A stretch of 64,000 nucleotides of DNA. It comes from Dysgonomonas sp. 521 (GTDB lineage: Bacteria > Bacteroidota > Bacteroidia > Bacteroidales > Dysgonomonadaceae). The position numbers and the translations under genes are program-made. Of the stretch, positions 34,199 through 43,633 are shown piece by piece. Each line of letters begins with the position of its first letter. Position 1 is the stretch's first letter. The stretch is from the NCBI RefSeq assembly GCF_010501055.1, contig NZ_QVMO01000007.1:42883-106882 (forward strand). Reading direction: 5' to 3'. Under the pieces are notes generated by a model. The model searched no databases. It was given only the letters and a program-made list of their open reading frames with translations, and was not told where the DNA came from.

Positions 34199-34538
34199 AA
34201 ATAAAACACACATTCATCTCCGGAGACGACACAATAAACTATTGTATTTATCAACACCTGGTCCGCATTATTTTAAAACAGTCCCCCTCTTCATCTTTCA
34301 TCAAAACCCAATATCTTTATCTTATATTAGCTAACGATGCAACAGAAAAGTAACAATGGAAAAACAATGAAAAAGATGTCACTTTTGTCACTTTTTCAAA
34401 TATCCGGTAACAATTAAGCAACTCAGAATAAATACATTATAAAACAATAATGTTAAAATAAAAATAACGGGGCAGTAAAAAAGTAACAACCGAAATAAAA
34501 AGATGGTTCTATAACGTTTTGTATGAGATGTATCAATT
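34199..34538. other. Gene-free stretch with repeat relics
   Basis: Holds a decayed family terminus (TCAACACCTGGTCCGCAT, 34251-34268). It also has a diverged copy of the GTCACTTTTGTCACTTTTT sequence that accompanies the direct repeats near 8160 and 8750. Nothing coding is seen. Confidence 0.6.
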
Positions 34539-34661
34539 ATTGGTAGAAAAAGAATATAATTGGCTCGCAGCCGTCCCTTCTGTCCTGCGTTGCGTACCTA
34601 ACGGCACGCCTTGGTTTTCGAGACACAAATTTTCTACCAATATTTTATCCCTATCGGGATA
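34539..34661. repeat. Core type 3 relative without family termini
   Basis: ATTGGTAGAAAA (34539-34550) pairs with TTTTCTACCAAT (34630-34641). Between them is GCGTACCTAACGGCACGC, and after them the hairpin TATCCCtatcGGGATA. It shares these words with the element at 33978 but lacks the ATGCGAATC ends. Confidence 0.7.
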
Positions 34662-34703
34662 AGAGCCATCCACTAGAAACGTTATATTAAAAAATATTGA
34701 GCC

Positions 34704-34746
34704 AATAGCTATAAAAAAGATTTGCTATAAAATTTAAACAGACTCT
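34704..34746. repeat. Right-end remnant of an AGAGYCTGTTTA-family element
   Basis: The last 43 bp match the right end of the 16196 and 59061 elements (AATAGCTATAAAAAAGATTT then AAACAGACTCT). It sits 10 bp upstream of the promoter of the SUI1 gene. Confidence 0.75.
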
Positions 34747-34756
34747 AAATAATACG

Positions 34757-34764
34757 TATTTTTG
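34757..34764 (+). promoter_or_regulatory. -7 element for the SUI1-AddA operon
   Basis: TATTTTTG, 21 bp before the ATG at 34786. It rules out the TTG codon at 34762 as start. Confidence 0.6.
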
Positions 34765-34785
34765 TATGAATTAATTCCTATAATT

Positions 34786-35124
34786 ATGAATGACTGGAAA
34801 GACCGTCTGAATGTTGTGTATTCCACAAATCCGGACTTTAAATATGAGACAGAGAAGGAGGATGAACCGGATACCCTCCCCAAAGAAAAGCAACTCTTGC
34901 GCATTTCGCTGGATAAGCGTAACCGTAAGGGAAAGGCCGTCACACTGATTACCGGATTTGTAGGTACGAATGACGACCTTGAAGACCTTGGTAAATTACT
35001 GAAAGTGAAATGCGGTGTCGGCGGCTCGGCTAAAGACGGCGAAATCATTATACAGGGAGATTTTCGCAACAAAGTTTTAGAACTGCTCCAAAAAGAGGGA
35101 TATGCCAAAGCACGCATCATTTAA
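34786..35124 (+). CDS. SUI1/YciH-family translation factor-like protein
   Basis: A 112-residue homologue of eukaryotic eIF1 and bacterial YciH. These proteins bind the small ribosomal subunit and affect start-site fidelity, although the bacterial role is not settled. The C-terminal SUI1 fold is clear: LRISLDKRNRKGKAVTLITG, then LEDLGKLLKVKCGVGGSAKD and GEIIIQGDFRNKVLELLQKEGY. Start chosen at MNDWKDR by the -7 element 21 bp upstream. Its last 23 bases overlap the start of the helicase-nuclease gene, so the two are translationally coupled. Confidence 0.92.
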   Translation: MNDWKDRLNVVYSTNPDFKYETEKEDEPDTLPKEKQLLRISLDKRNRKGKAVTLITGFVGTNDDLEDLGKLLKVKCGVGGSAKDGEIIIQGDFRNKVLELLQKEGYAKARII

Positions 35125-38100
35125 TGATGAGATAAACCTTTATGTATATAAAGCCTCTGCCGGTTCGGGAAAGACACACCGGCTGACAGAGAAATACCTG
35201 AGCCTGCTCTTTTCGTCCCCATACGCGTACAGGCACATACTCGCCGTGACCTTTACCAATAAGGCTACGGACGAAATGAAAAGCCGCATCATAGAGGAAC
35301 TGGCGAATATCGCCACCGGCAGGGAATCGGAACACATCAGCTTCCTCTCGCGGGAATACAAGTACAATGAGGAACAGGTAAGGAAAGAAGCGCGTGATAT
35401 ATTAATCCGCATACTGCACGATTATTCGGCTTTTTCGGTAAGTACTATCGATAGGTTTTTCCAGCAGACGATGCGCGCCTTTACCCGCGAAATTGGTCTG
35501 GGCGGCGGTTACAGCGTAGAACTTGACACCGGTAAAGTTTTGGGAGAGGCTATCGATTCCATGTTATACGATTTGGAGCGCAGCGACAACAAACTCCTGT
35601 TAGACTGGCTGATACGCTTCTCGGAGGAGAAGGTGGAAAACGGCGAAACATGGAATATACGCAACGATATACAATCCCTTTCTTCCGAAATATTCAAAGA
35701 AAGCTACAAGGCGTACAGCAACCAGGTACAATCCGACATCAACGATAAGCAACTGATGACGGACTATAAGGATATGCTCTTTGCCATTATCCAGAACTTT
35801 GAAAACACCTCTCAACAGATTGGCGAAAAAGGGCTGAATATAATGACCCGCTACGGGCTGAAAGCCGAAGACTTTAAAGGAGGTTCACGTTCGCCTTTTG
35901 CAGGATTTCTGAGATGGGCCAACAGGACAATCGTGGAACCGACCAATACCTTCCGCACACTGGCCGACAACCTTGCCGGATGGTACACCAAGACTACAGA
36001 CGCGGCGACACGGGACAAGATAGAAACCGCGTATCCCGAACTGAATACCTGTATTTGCGATATAATAAACCATTATGACAATTCGCTGATTTACCAGACG
36101 GCATACGAAATAAACCGGTATTTCTTCACATTGGGGATATTGGGCGATGTGGATAAGAAAATACGAGAGTACAGTGCGGAGAACAATATTATGCTCATAT
36201 CCGATACTACCGAACTGCTTAACCGCATCATAGAAGGCAATGAGTCTCCTTTCATTTACGAAAAAGTAGGTTTAAGGATAAACAACTATATGATAGATGA
36301 GTTTCAGGATACATCGGGCATGCAGTGGCAGAATTTTCTCCCTCTGGTAAAAGACAGCCTGGGAAGCGGGAACAAGAATTTCATAGTGGGAGACGTAAAG
36401 CAAAGTATCTACCGCTGGCGAAATTCCGACTGGAAACTACTGGACGAACAGCTGGATAAAGATTTCAGGACAGAGGGCATCATACACGAAACGCTGGATA
36501 CGAACTGGCGAAGCTCCTGCAATGTGATCTCTTTCAACAATGCCGTCTTTACCGCCGGGGCAGCACTGTTGCAGGAAACATACAACAGGTCGTTGCAGGA
36601 TATAGAAAGTGCGTCTCTCAAGCCATTCCTTTCGCGAATTACAAAAGCTTATGACGAACTGTACCAGAAGATACCTGACAGCCACAAGGACAATGAGGGG
36701 CGCGTAAGGATTGAGTTTGTTGACACGGACGAATATGTATGGCAAGAATACGCGTTGGAACAACTGCCTGCTCAGATAGAGCAATTGCAGGAAAGAGGTT
36801 ATAGCCTGAAAGACATAGCCATACTGGTACGCACAAAAAAAGAAGGCGCGGATGTGGCAAACCGCCTTCTGGAATATAAAAACCAGCATGCAGACTCAAA
36901 GTACAGGTATGACATTATATCAGACGAAGCGCTCTTCGTCAGCAACTCAAAGAGCATCAAGCTGATAGTAGCCCTGCTGAAATACCTGCACAACCCGCAG
37001 GATAAGTCATTGAAAGCGCTGGCCGTGTTTGAATATTTCAAATATAGCAAACAGCTTAGCGCCGAAGAAGCCCTGCTGAAATACTTCTCAGCCAAAGACG
37101 ACTTGCCGGAGCATATAACCAATAGCCTGAAACATATCAGGGAACTTCCGCTATATGAAATGACGGAGGAGGTTTTCAACCTGTTTCGCGATGCGATGGA
37201 AGACAATGAACAGGTATATATCCAGTCGTTTCTGGATATGGTGCTCGATTTTACGATACGTAATTCTTCGGATCTGGATGCCTTTCTCAGGTGGTGGGAC
37301 GAAACGGGAACCAATAAGACCATCTTTACACCCGATGGTCAGGATGCTATCCGCATTATGACAATACACAAATCGAAAGGGCTGGGTTTCAATGTCGTAC
37401 TGATCCCCTTCTGCAACTGGGAGATAGACCACAAGCTGACAACGATACTCTGGTGCCATCCACAGTCCGAACCGTTCAACAGGTTGCACCTTGTACCCGT
37501 GAAATATTCACAAAAACTAAAGAACACCATCTTCGCATATGAGTATTTTGACGAACGGCTCCATGCTTTTATCGACAATGTAAATATATTATACGTAGCT
37601 TTTACCCGTGCCAAAAACGAATTGATAGCATTTGCGCCAAAGCCTAAGAAAGAGGACATTACGAATATCTCGTCACTATTGTGGGCTACAATAAACCAGT
37701 CCGTTCCTGCCCTGTCCGGCAATCCGTCTTATATCAACCTGAACGAGTCGCTGGATGATGAAACGGATATTTTTGAAACCGGCAAAAACTATCTGCCTGT
37801 AAAAAAGGAAAGGCAGCCATCGGCAAAGGAAATAAGAGTAGACAGCCTGTCCAGTATCCCGTACGACGAAAGGGTAAAACTCCAGCTGAAGAACAAATAC
37901 TATTTCACTGACACCGGACAGCGCGACTATGGCACGCTGATGCACGAGATAGTCAGCAAGGTGCAGACTGTAAACGATATATCAAATGCCGTGGAGGCGT
38001 ATTATATAGCAGGGGATATAACCACCGGTGAAAAAGAAACAATAACCCGCCTGTTGCAGGAATATCTGTCAAACCCAATCGTGAAGCCTTGGTATTCCGG

Positions 38101-38341
38101 CGAATACAAGGTGCTGAATGAAGTACAGATATTACAACCCAAAGGCAACTTTATCCGCCCCGACCGGGTTATGATAAATGATAAGGAAGTGATTGTCATC
38201 GATTACAAATTCGGGGAAAAGGAGAATAAGAAGTATATCCGGCAGGTAAAATACTATACCGACCAGATTCGCAAGATGGGTTACCCGGATGTAAAAGGCT
38301 ATATTTGTTATATAAAACTTGGTAAAGTGACAGAAGTATGA
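35102..38341 (+). CDS. UvrD/RecB-like helicase-nuclease (AddA-type)
   Basis: DNA double-strand-break end processing ahead of RecA recombination. The 1079-residue protein has superfamily-1 motifs in order: Walker A ASAGSGKT (18-25), DEFQDTSGMQW (Walker B), VGDVKQSIYRWR (motif III), TNWRSS (IV), and MTIHKSKGLGFNVV (V). The late motif YVAFTRAKNE (VI) follows. The C-terminus carries a PD-(D/E)xK nuclease: RPDRVMINDKEVIVIDYKFG then QVKYYTDQI with the motif Gln. This is the AddA layout; an AddB partner is not adjacent in this window. The only in-frame early Met overlaps the SUI1 gene by 23 bp. Confidence 0.93.
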   Translation: MPKHASFNDEINLYVYKASAGSGKTHRLTEKYLSLLFSSPYAYRHILAVTFTNKATDEMKSRIIEELANIATGRESEHISFLSREYKYNEEQVRKEARDILIRILHDYSAFSVSTIDRFFQQTMRAFTREIGLGGGYSVELDTGKVLGEAIDSMLYDLERSDNKLLLDWLIRFSEEKVENGETWNIRNDIQSLSSEIFKESYKAYSNQVQSDINDKQLMTDYKDMLFAIIQNFENTSQQIGEKGLNIMTRYGLKAEDFKGGSRSPFAGFLRWANRTIVEPTNTFRTLADNLAGWYTKTTDAATRDKIETAYPELNTCICDIINHYDNSLIYQTAYEINRYFFTLGILGDVDKKIREYSAENNIMLISDTTELLNRIIEGNESPFIYEKVGLRINNYMIDEFQDTSGMQWQNFLPLVKDSLGSGNKNFIVGDVKQSIYRWRNSDWKLLDEQLDKDFRTEGIIHETLDTNWRSSCNVISFNNAVFTAGAALLQETYNRSLQDIESASLKPFLSRITKAYDELYQKIPDSHKDNEGRVRIEFVDTDEYVWQEYALEQLPAQIEQLQERGYSLKDIAILVRTKKEGADVANRLLEYKNQHADSKYRYDIISDEALFVSNSKSIKLIVALLKYLHNPQDKSLKALAVFEYFKYSKQLSAEEALLKYFSAKDDLPEHITNSLKHIRELPLYEMTEEVFNLFRDAMEDNEQVYIQSFLDMVLDFTIRNSSDLDAFLRWWDETGTNKTIFTPDGQDAIRIMTIHKSKGLGFNVVLIPFCNWEIDHKLTTILWCHPQSEPFNRLHLVPVKYSQKLKNTIFAYEYFDERLHAFIDNVNILYVAFTRAKNELIAFAPKPKKEDITNISSLLWATINQSVPALSGNPSYINLNESLDDETDIFETGKNYLPVKKERQPSAKEIRVDSLSSIPYDERVKLQLKNKYYFTDTGQRDYGTLMHEIVSKVQTVNDISNAVEAYYIAGDITTGEKETITRLLQEYLSNPIVKPWYSGEYKVLNEVQILQPKGNFIRPDRVMINDKEVIVIDYKFGEKENKKYIRQVKYYTDQIRKMGYPDVKGYICYIKLGKVTEV

Positions 38342-38468
38342 GAAGCCTTTCGTACAAAGGATTTCGGAGGCACACCAGTCAGCAAATTAACTAAAAATCA
38401 GATTGTTTTAACATTTTTAATACTGCTATGGTAAACTATTTTGCCTGCAGCCACGTTAATATTATGTG

Positions 38469-38537
38469 TTTTTCATAGTATTAGATTTAAGGTTAACAAT
38501 GAAGATTGGTTGTCGTGATGACAACCTTTTCTTTTTT
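38469..38537 (+). ncRNA. Candidate small RNA or leader element, copy 1
   Basis: TTTTTCATAGTATTAGATTT, then AAGGTTAACAATGAAGATT, a GGTTGTC-GTGAT-GACAACC hairpin (38508-38526) and TTTTCTTTTTT. The hairpin with its T-run is a good intrinsic terminator. The same arrangement recurs at 44596-44653, where a full promoter stands just upstream. No open frame of note. I have no family name for it. Confidence 0.55.
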
Positions 38538-38626
38538 ATATAAGCAGCCGATACTAAACTATAAGATAAGAGAAACGAATCCATAATGCAGGCACTGATA
38601 GATTTCAAGTCATTATTTGTTAAATA

Positions 38627-38659
38627 TTGAGGTTTCGAAATGTAAATATATTAATTTTG
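38627..38659 (+). promoter_or_regulatory. Promoter of the 38690 lipoprotein gene
   Basis: TTG at 38627-38629, a 22-bp spacer, then TAATTTTG at 38652-38659. The ATG at 38690 follows by 30 bp; the earlier in-frame codon at 38627 is inside the promoter and is rejected. Confidence 0.55.
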
Positions 38660-38689
38660 CTCTTCTATATAACGTCAAAATATCAAAAT

Positions 38690-39298
38690 ATGAGAGCAAT
38701 AATATCTGTATTTATACTTCTGCTAATGTTTTCCTGCAATCAGGCAGACAAAAAGAAAGGCAATATTGAAGTAAAAGAATTCAAAATGCTGACACAGGAA
38801 GAGGTGATCGAAGGATTCGATCTGTACCGGACTATGTCTGTCAACCTGATGATGGATATTCCCGAAGCGACTTATGTAAAGGAAAATGAAGGCCAATACT
38901 CCATACTGTATATCCCTAAAAATAAAGAAGCCCTTGAACGTTACAAAGACTTCGATAGAAAGAATAATATAAAGCTGAGTACTGATGCCGCCGGCAATTC
39001 ATATTACGATGAAGCTACTCAAAAGCAGATAGACCAACTTATCCGCGAAAAGCTGAGTATAAAAGACTTTTGTATTATCGGCCGTTATATTCCTCATCAT
39101 TTCCTTGCAAAGGATACAGCATCATCCCAACCTGTATACAGTATCATTATCCCTTATGAAATGCAGATTTACAAACTGGATTGCAATGAATGGAAACACC
39201 TGCAAAATGCCAAGATACTTGATTTTACAGGCGTAGACCATTATCAGACGCTAAGCACTTACGATGAACTTCTGAAATCAGGGAAAAAAGCAGATTAA
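38690..39298 (+). CDS. Putative lipoprotein, unknown function
   Basis: A 202-residue protein from the promoter-supported ATG: lipoprotein signal peptide (RAIISVFILLLMFSC, Cys16), short Lys/Asp linker, then a soluble alpha/beta domain (EEVIEGFDLYRTMSVNLMMD; CIIGRYIPHHFLAKD; YSIIIPYEMQIYKLD). No family recognised. Monocistronic; its stop overlaps by 4 bp the stop of the convergent creatininase-like gene, with no room for a terminator between. Confidence 0.78.
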   Translation: MRAIISVFILLLMFSCNQADKKKGNIEVKEFKMLTQEEVIEGFDLYRTMSVNLMMDIPEATYVKENEGQYSILYIPKNKEALERYKDFDRKNNIKLSTDAAGNSYYDEATQKQIDQLIREKLSIKDFCIIGRYIPHHFLAKDTASSQPVYSIIIPYEMQIYKLDCNEWKHLQNAKILDFTGVDHYQTLSTYDELLKSGKKAD

Positions 39299-40059
39299 TA
39301 AAGATCTCCTTTTGCAATATCAATAAACAGCTCGGAAAGTTTCCGGCTAACCTCTTCGGCATATCTTTTTCCTTTCTCTGCTGTCGATCTCTTCGGGTTT
39401 CCTATCCCTGTATCCCGGGATACCTTTGCCCAGTTGCGGGGAGTCCAGCCAATGCCATCCCTCAGCGAAGCAGCCCTGAAGGGAGTGTATGCCCCGTCTC
39501 CTGCAACAGACAGATCCACCAACTCCGGATGGTAATGCATCAGCACGGATGTCTCCATTTCTCCCGCATGGTCATCCTTTTCCTCAAAATAACCGGCCTG
39601 CGGAACAATAGCGAACAGGTTGCTTATCACTACCAGAAAATCAGGATAGTCAACCGCCAGATCGCGTATCATATTTTTAAAGCTGTTTCCTCCATGCCCG
39701 TTTACAATGATAAGCTTATGTATGCCCTGATAATGCAGTGATGAAACAATATCCGACAAGATAGCCTTTTGCGTTTCATAGCTTGCATGTAAGCAAAATG
39801 GTAATTCACGCTGCCCCGGATTTTGCGATCCAAGATGAATAACAGGTAATACCATGCCTTTGACATTCTCTTTTTCGTATGCCTTTATGACCGCATCTAC
39901 TGACAAATCGTGAGCCAGATAACAATCTGTCATATATGGCAGATGATAATTATGAGGTTCGGTCGCACCCCATGGTTGTACCGCAAAATCGTATTTCTTA
40001 CCTTTCGTATCGTTATAGATAGCAGATAACATGTCGAATTGTGTGTTCATATCCTTCAT
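39295..40059 (-). CDS. Creatininase-family metal-dependent amidohydrolase
   Basis: A 254-residue enzyme of the creatininase/MftE/ArfB family, which hydrolyses cyclic or linear amides at a two-metal site. Metal ligands and motifs: WGATEPHNYHLPYMTD (Glu and His with Asp, variant of GSxEQHGxHLPLxTD), INGHGGNSF, and DHAGEMETSVLMHY (His and Glu). The substrate is unknown; relatives act on creatinine, formamidopyrimidines or mycofactocin precursor. Minus-strand -7 element TATCTTTG ends 14 bp before this ATG; a second Met at 40050 is also possible. Divergent from the 40195 gene. Confidence 0.88.
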   Translation of the reverse strand: MKDMNTQFDMLSAIYNDTKGKKYDFAVQPWGATEPHNYHLPYMTDCYLAHDLSVDAVIKAYEKENVKGMVLPVIHLGSQNPGQRELPFCLHASYETQKAILSDIVSSLHYQGIHKLIIVNGHGGNSFKNMIRDLAVDYPDFLVVISNLFAIVPQAGYFEEKDDHAGEMETSVLMHYHPELVDLSVAGDGAYTPFRAASLRDGIGWTPRNWAKVSRDTGIGNPKRSTAEKGKRYAEEVSRKLSELFIDIAKGDLY

Positions 40060-40073
40060 TTTTATATGATTTG

Positions 40074-40081
40074 CAAAGATA
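40074..40081 (-). promoter_or_regulatory. -7 element for the creatininase-like gene
   Basis: TATCTTTG on the minus strand. It forms a divergent promoter pair with 40168-40175. Confidence 0.6.
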
Positions 40082-40167
40082 AGCAATTAGTTATAGGTTA
40101 TGAATTTTACGGATCTGTAGTTGAATTATAAGGTATAAGGTACTGTTAAATGTAAAATGTAAAATAT

Positions 40168-40175
40168 TATCTTTG
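40168..40175 (+). promoter_or_regulatory. -7 element for the UBA-like gene
   Basis: TATCTTTG, 19 bp before the ATG at 40195. Confidence 0.6.
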
Positions 40176-40194
40176 TACCGGAAAAGAGAAAAAG

Positions 40195-40794
40195 ATGAAA
40201 GAAAAAATCATAGAATTAAGGAAAATACTCCCTGTACCGATAGGGGAAGCCATACATTTATTAAAAGAGAATGACAATGATATAGAGAAGTGTGTTTACC
40301 TATTCATTGCCAAATCTATAAAGGAGATACAGACGCTTACTGGCTGTGACGAAGCTATGGCAAACCAATATTATAAAGCTGAAAAGTATGATTTTAACAG
40401 GGCTGTTTCGGCTGTCAGGGAAGCTATTTACGATGCGAATTACATTCCTATAGAAGGCGTAACAAAAGAAAACATTAGCCTGATATTTAAATGGTTAGAC
40501 ATCATCGAAGAGGAAGACTTCGGCAGGGCTTTAGATTTCAGTTACTTAAACGTTGTGCTGGATACAATGCTCCTGATCTCCTCCCTGCAAGAAACGGCTG
40601 AAACAGTACAAAAAGCCAAGGACGCCAAGGATATTATCTTTGAAGGATACTCTGATACCGACAGTCTGGACGAGTTTGTACGCCGCCACAAACGCCTCGA
40701 CGACAGCGAAGAATTTCAGCAGGCTGACCGTATGATTAACCTCAGGCTCACGGTAATAAAAGAAGAACTGATGAGGCATGCCCGGAATTTGTAA
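40195..40794 (+). CDS. Hypothetical protein with two UBA-like helical repeats
   Basis: A 199-residue soluble protein. The first 80 residues look like two consecutive UBA/EF-Ts-N-type three-helix units: ELRKILPVPIGEAIHLLKEN then DNDIEKCVYLF, and EIQTLTGCDEAMANQYYKAE then KYDFNRAVSAVREAIY. Each has the spacing of 'recruit - repeat - grow by alpha' motifs seen in UBA folds. The remaining 120 residues are helical and acidic. UBA-like folds bind proteins such as elongation factors or ubiquitin; the partner here is unknown. Structure assignment is pattern-based and tentative. Confidence 0.72.
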   Translation: MKEKIIELRKILPVPIGEAIHLLKENDNDIEKCVYLFIAKSIKEIQTLTGCDEAMANQYYKAEKYDFNRAVSAVREAIYDANYIPIEGVTKENISLIFKWLDIIEEEDFGRALDFSYLNVVLDTMLLISSLQETAETVQKAKDAKDIIFEGYSDTDSLDEFVRRHKRLDDSEEFQQADRMINLRLTVIKEELMRHARNL

Positions 40795-40834
40795 AGGCTT
40801 TATCTGATAATAAAAGATTATCTGTCTTAATATC

Positions 40835-40980
40835 TAACTCCTCCCCACCTCTGGTGGTACTCCCCTTCTGTGCGAGGGGAGAGTTCTGTTTTTTACCCTT
40901 GGCTAAAACTCCGAACAAACGATGGAAAAGCAGCGACTGTCCCCTTTTGTTAAAGGGGACGAGCGAAGCGGAGGGGTTAG
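40835..40980. repeat. Palindromic G/C-box repeat between the UBA-like gene and clpC
   Basis: Outer arms CTAACTCCTCC / GGAGGGGTTAG enclose CCCCTTCTGTGCGAGGGG and GTCCCCTTTTGTTAAAGGGGAC hairpins. It is related to the operon-spacer repeats and to the interior of the 8174 element. Confidence 0.75.
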
Positions 40981-41022
40981 ACAAGATATTCATTAGGCAT
41001 AGACGGATATTCATATAAAAAT

Positions 41023-41056
41023 AAAACGGAGCAGATGTCTTTATCTGCTCCGTTTT
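41023..41056. terminator. Two-way intrinsic terminator
   Basis: AAAACGGAGCAGAT, six-base loop, ATCTGCTCCGTTTT: a perfect 14-bp stem with A and T tails. It serves clpC (minus) and the gene at 40195 (plus). Confidence 0.88.
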
Positions 41057-41074
41057 CAATATATACTAATAAGA

Positions 41075-43591
41075 TTATTTCGCTATTGCTTTCAGCTTAT
41101 CATTCTCCTTATCTACCTCAAAGGTAATTGTTCCGCCTTCCTTCACTGCACCCGAAAGTATCAGTTCGGCGATTTCATCTTCTACATAGTTCTGGATAGC
41201 ACGTTTCAACGGACGGGCTCCAAACTGAACATCGTAACCCTTATCCGCAAGGAAATCTTTCGTTTCCTGACTAAGCTCGATAGTATAACCCAATTCGGAC
41301 ATACGCTTGTAGAAGCCTTTCAGTTCTATATCGATGATCTTCTCTATTGAAGTCTTATCCAACTGGTCGAATGTAATAATGTCATCCACACGGTTCAGGA
41401 ATTCAGGCGAGAATGTCTTGTTCAAAGCCTTCTGAAGTACACTTCTCGAATATTCCCTGTTGGCAGCCGATTGACGGTTAAACCCGATACCCCCGCCGAA
41501 GTCTTTCAACTGGCGCGTACCTACGTTCGACGTCATAATCAGGATTGTATTCTTGAAGTCGATTTTACGCCCCAGGCTATCAGTCAAATGCCCTTCGTCC
41601 ATTACCTGCAACAATATGTTGTATACATCCGGATGCGCTTTTTCTATCTCGTCAAGCAATACTACAGAATATGGTTTGCGGCGAACTTTTTCGCTCAACA
41701 GTCCGCCCTCTTCGTACCCTACATATCCCGGAGGTGCTCCAACCAGGCGCGATACATTGAATTTCTCCATATATTCGCTCATGTCGATGCGGATAAGCGC
41801 GTCGGCAGAATCAAAGAGTTGTTCGGCAATCATCTTAGCCAAGTGAGTCTTACCTACCCCGGTAGGCCCAAGGAACATAAATGAACCTATCGGACGGTTA
41901 GGGTCTTTCAGGCCGATACGGTTACGCTGTATAGCTTTCACTATTTTGTTTACGGCTTCGTCTTGTCCCACTACGGCAGCTTTCAGGCTGTCTTTCATAC
42001 CTACAAGTTTCAGGCCTTCCGATTCGCCGATACGCTGTACAGGCACACCTGACATCATAGATACTACCTCGGCAACCATTTCGGCATCCACGGTTTCGGG
42101 CTTTTCCTTCAATGAGGCCTTCCAGTCGGTTTCCGCTTTATCCAGTTTAGCCATCAGCTGGCGTTGTGTATCGCGGAAGCTGGCAGCCAGCTCATACTTC
42201 TGAGCCTTTACAGCTTCTCCCTTCTGATCTATTATATCTTTCAGTTCAGCTTCGATATCTTCTATTTCCTTCGGTACCTGAATGTTTGCTATATGCATAC
42301 GCGAACCCGCTTCATCCAGGGCATCAATAGCCTTATCGGGGAAGTTACGGTCTGTAATATACCTGTCGGTCAATTTCACACAGGCCTCGAGCGCACCTTC
42401 TGTATATTTTACATTATGGTGCTCTTCGTAACGTTCCTTGATATTATGCAATATCTGCAATGTCTCTTCCGCAGTGGTCGGCTCTACCATTACCTTCTGG
42501 AAACGGCGTTCCAAAGCCCCGTCTTTCTCTATATTCTTACGGTATTCATCCAGTGTAGTGGCGCCTATACATTGAATTTCGCCTCTGGCCAAAGCCGGCT
42601 TCAGCATATTAGCCGCGTCCAGTGAGCCTGTAGCTCCTCCGGCACCTACGATGGTATGTATTTCGTCTATAAACAAGATAATGTTCGGATTTTTCGACAG
42701 CTCGTTCAGGATGGCTTTTATACGTTCCTCAAATTGTCCGCGGTATTTTGTACCTGCTACCACAGAGGCCATATCAAGAGCGATCACACGCTTGTCAAAC
42801 AATACGCGCGACACTTTCTTTTGCACGATACGTAATGCCAAACCTTCAACTATGGCAGATTTCCCAACGCCCGGTTCTCCTATCAGTATAGGGTTATTCT
42901 TCTTACGGCGGCTCAGTATCTGTGCCAAACGTTCTATTTCTTTCTCACGGCCTACAATCGGATCTAGCTTATTCTCCAATGCAGACTTCGTCATATCTAT
43001 ACCGAAGTTGTCGAGCACAGGCGTATCTGTAGCCTGACGGGGTTGCTGTGTACCAACGTTAGAGTTTCCACTGTTCATTGGTTCATCATCCTCATCGTCG
43101 TCATCGGTAAAGTCGGCGCCCATACGAGGCGACTGTTTACTATTATTGTGTAATATATCCCCCATACTCTTAATATAGGTAAATGCTCCATTGTAATCCA
43201 TGTGATATTCTTCCAACAGCATCGCAGTTACATTGTCATGATCTTTGAGAATGGCAAGAAGCAGATGCTCCGAATCAGTTTCCTGACTTTTAGTCAACCT
43301 TGCTTCCAATATACTCATTTTCAATATCTTTTCAGTGCTTTTACTTAATACGACCTCGCTGTTTGGGTATGCATCCTCCTGTTGCTTTAATATGTTATTA
43401 TCAATACTGTCTTTTAATTCAATCAAATCTATACCAAAATCTTTCAATGCCTGTATGGCCAATCCTTCTCCATTGCGGAGTATACCAAGCATCAAATGTT
43501 CGGGTGCCAGATAATTGGTTTGAAGACGTCCGGCCTCCTCACGGCTGTAACTCATGATTTTGCGGACTCTCTGTGAAAAATTATTTTCCAT
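41075..43591 (-). CDS. clpC: ATP-dependent Clp protease ATP-binding subunit
   Basis: AAA+ unfoldase feeding substrates to ClpP. From the ATG at 43591 the protein has 838 residues: double Clp-N repeats (8-145, YLAPEHLMLGILRNGEG), an Asp/Gly/Ser-rich linker, AAA-1 with Walker A GEPGVGKS near 240 and DEIHTIVGAGG, and a UVR-like middle segment (AVKAQKYELAASFRDTQR). AAA-2 has GPTGVGKT near 578 and LLDEIEKAHPDV, and the D2-small domain ends the chain. An IGF loop after the second Walker B region (FGGGIGFN) fits ClpP docking. A GTG two codons upstream is an alternative start, but AAGGTGG serves as ribosome-binding site for the ATG. -7 element at 43626. Confidence 0.96.
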   Translation of the reverse strand: MENNFSQRVRKIMSYSREEAGRLQTNYLAPEHLMLGILRNGEGLAIQALKDFGIDLIELKDSIDNNILKQQEDAYPNSEVVLSKSTEKILKMSILEARLTKSQETDSEHLLLAILKDHDNVTAMLLEEYHMDYNGAFTYIKSMGDILHNNSKQSPRMGADFTDDDDEDDEPMNSGNSNVGTQQPRQATDTPVLDNFGIDMTKSALENKLDPIVGREKEIERLAQILSRRKKNNPILIGEPGVGKSAIVEGLALRIVQKKVSRVLFDKRVIALDMASVVAGTKYRGQFEERIKAILNELSKNPNIILFIDEIHTIVGAGGATGSLDAANMLKPALARGEIQCIGATTLDEYRKNIEKDGALERRFQKVMVEPTTAEETLQILHNIKERYEEHHNVKYTEGALEACVKLTDRYITDRNFPDKAIDALDEAGSRMHIANIQVPKEIEDIEAELKDIIDQKGEAVKAQKYELAASFRDTQRQLMAKLDKAETDWKASLKEKPETVDAEMVAEVVSMMSGVPVQRIGESEGLKLVGMKDSLKAAVVGQDEAVNKIVKAIQRNRIGLKDPNRPIGSFMFLGPTGVGKTHLAKMIAEQLFDSADALIRIDMSEYMEKFNVSRLVGAPPGYVGYEEGGLLSEKVRRKPYSVVLLDEIEKAHPDVYNILLQVMDEGHLTDSLGRKIDFKNTILIMTSNVGTRQLKDFGGGIGFNRQSAANREYSRSVLQKALNKTFSPEFLNRVDDIITFDQLDKTSIEKIIDIELKGFYKRMSELGYTIELSQETKDFLADKGYDVQFGARPLKRAIQNYVEDEIAELILSGAVKEGGTITFEVDKENDKLKAIAK

Positions 43592-43625
43592 AACCACCTT
43601 TATTTGATGTTTTATGCGTATGTTA

Positions 43626-43633
43626 CAAATATA
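43626..43633 (-). promoter_or_regulatory. -7 element for clpC
   Basis: TATATTTG on the minus strand, 34 bp before the ATG at 43591. Confidence 0.6.
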
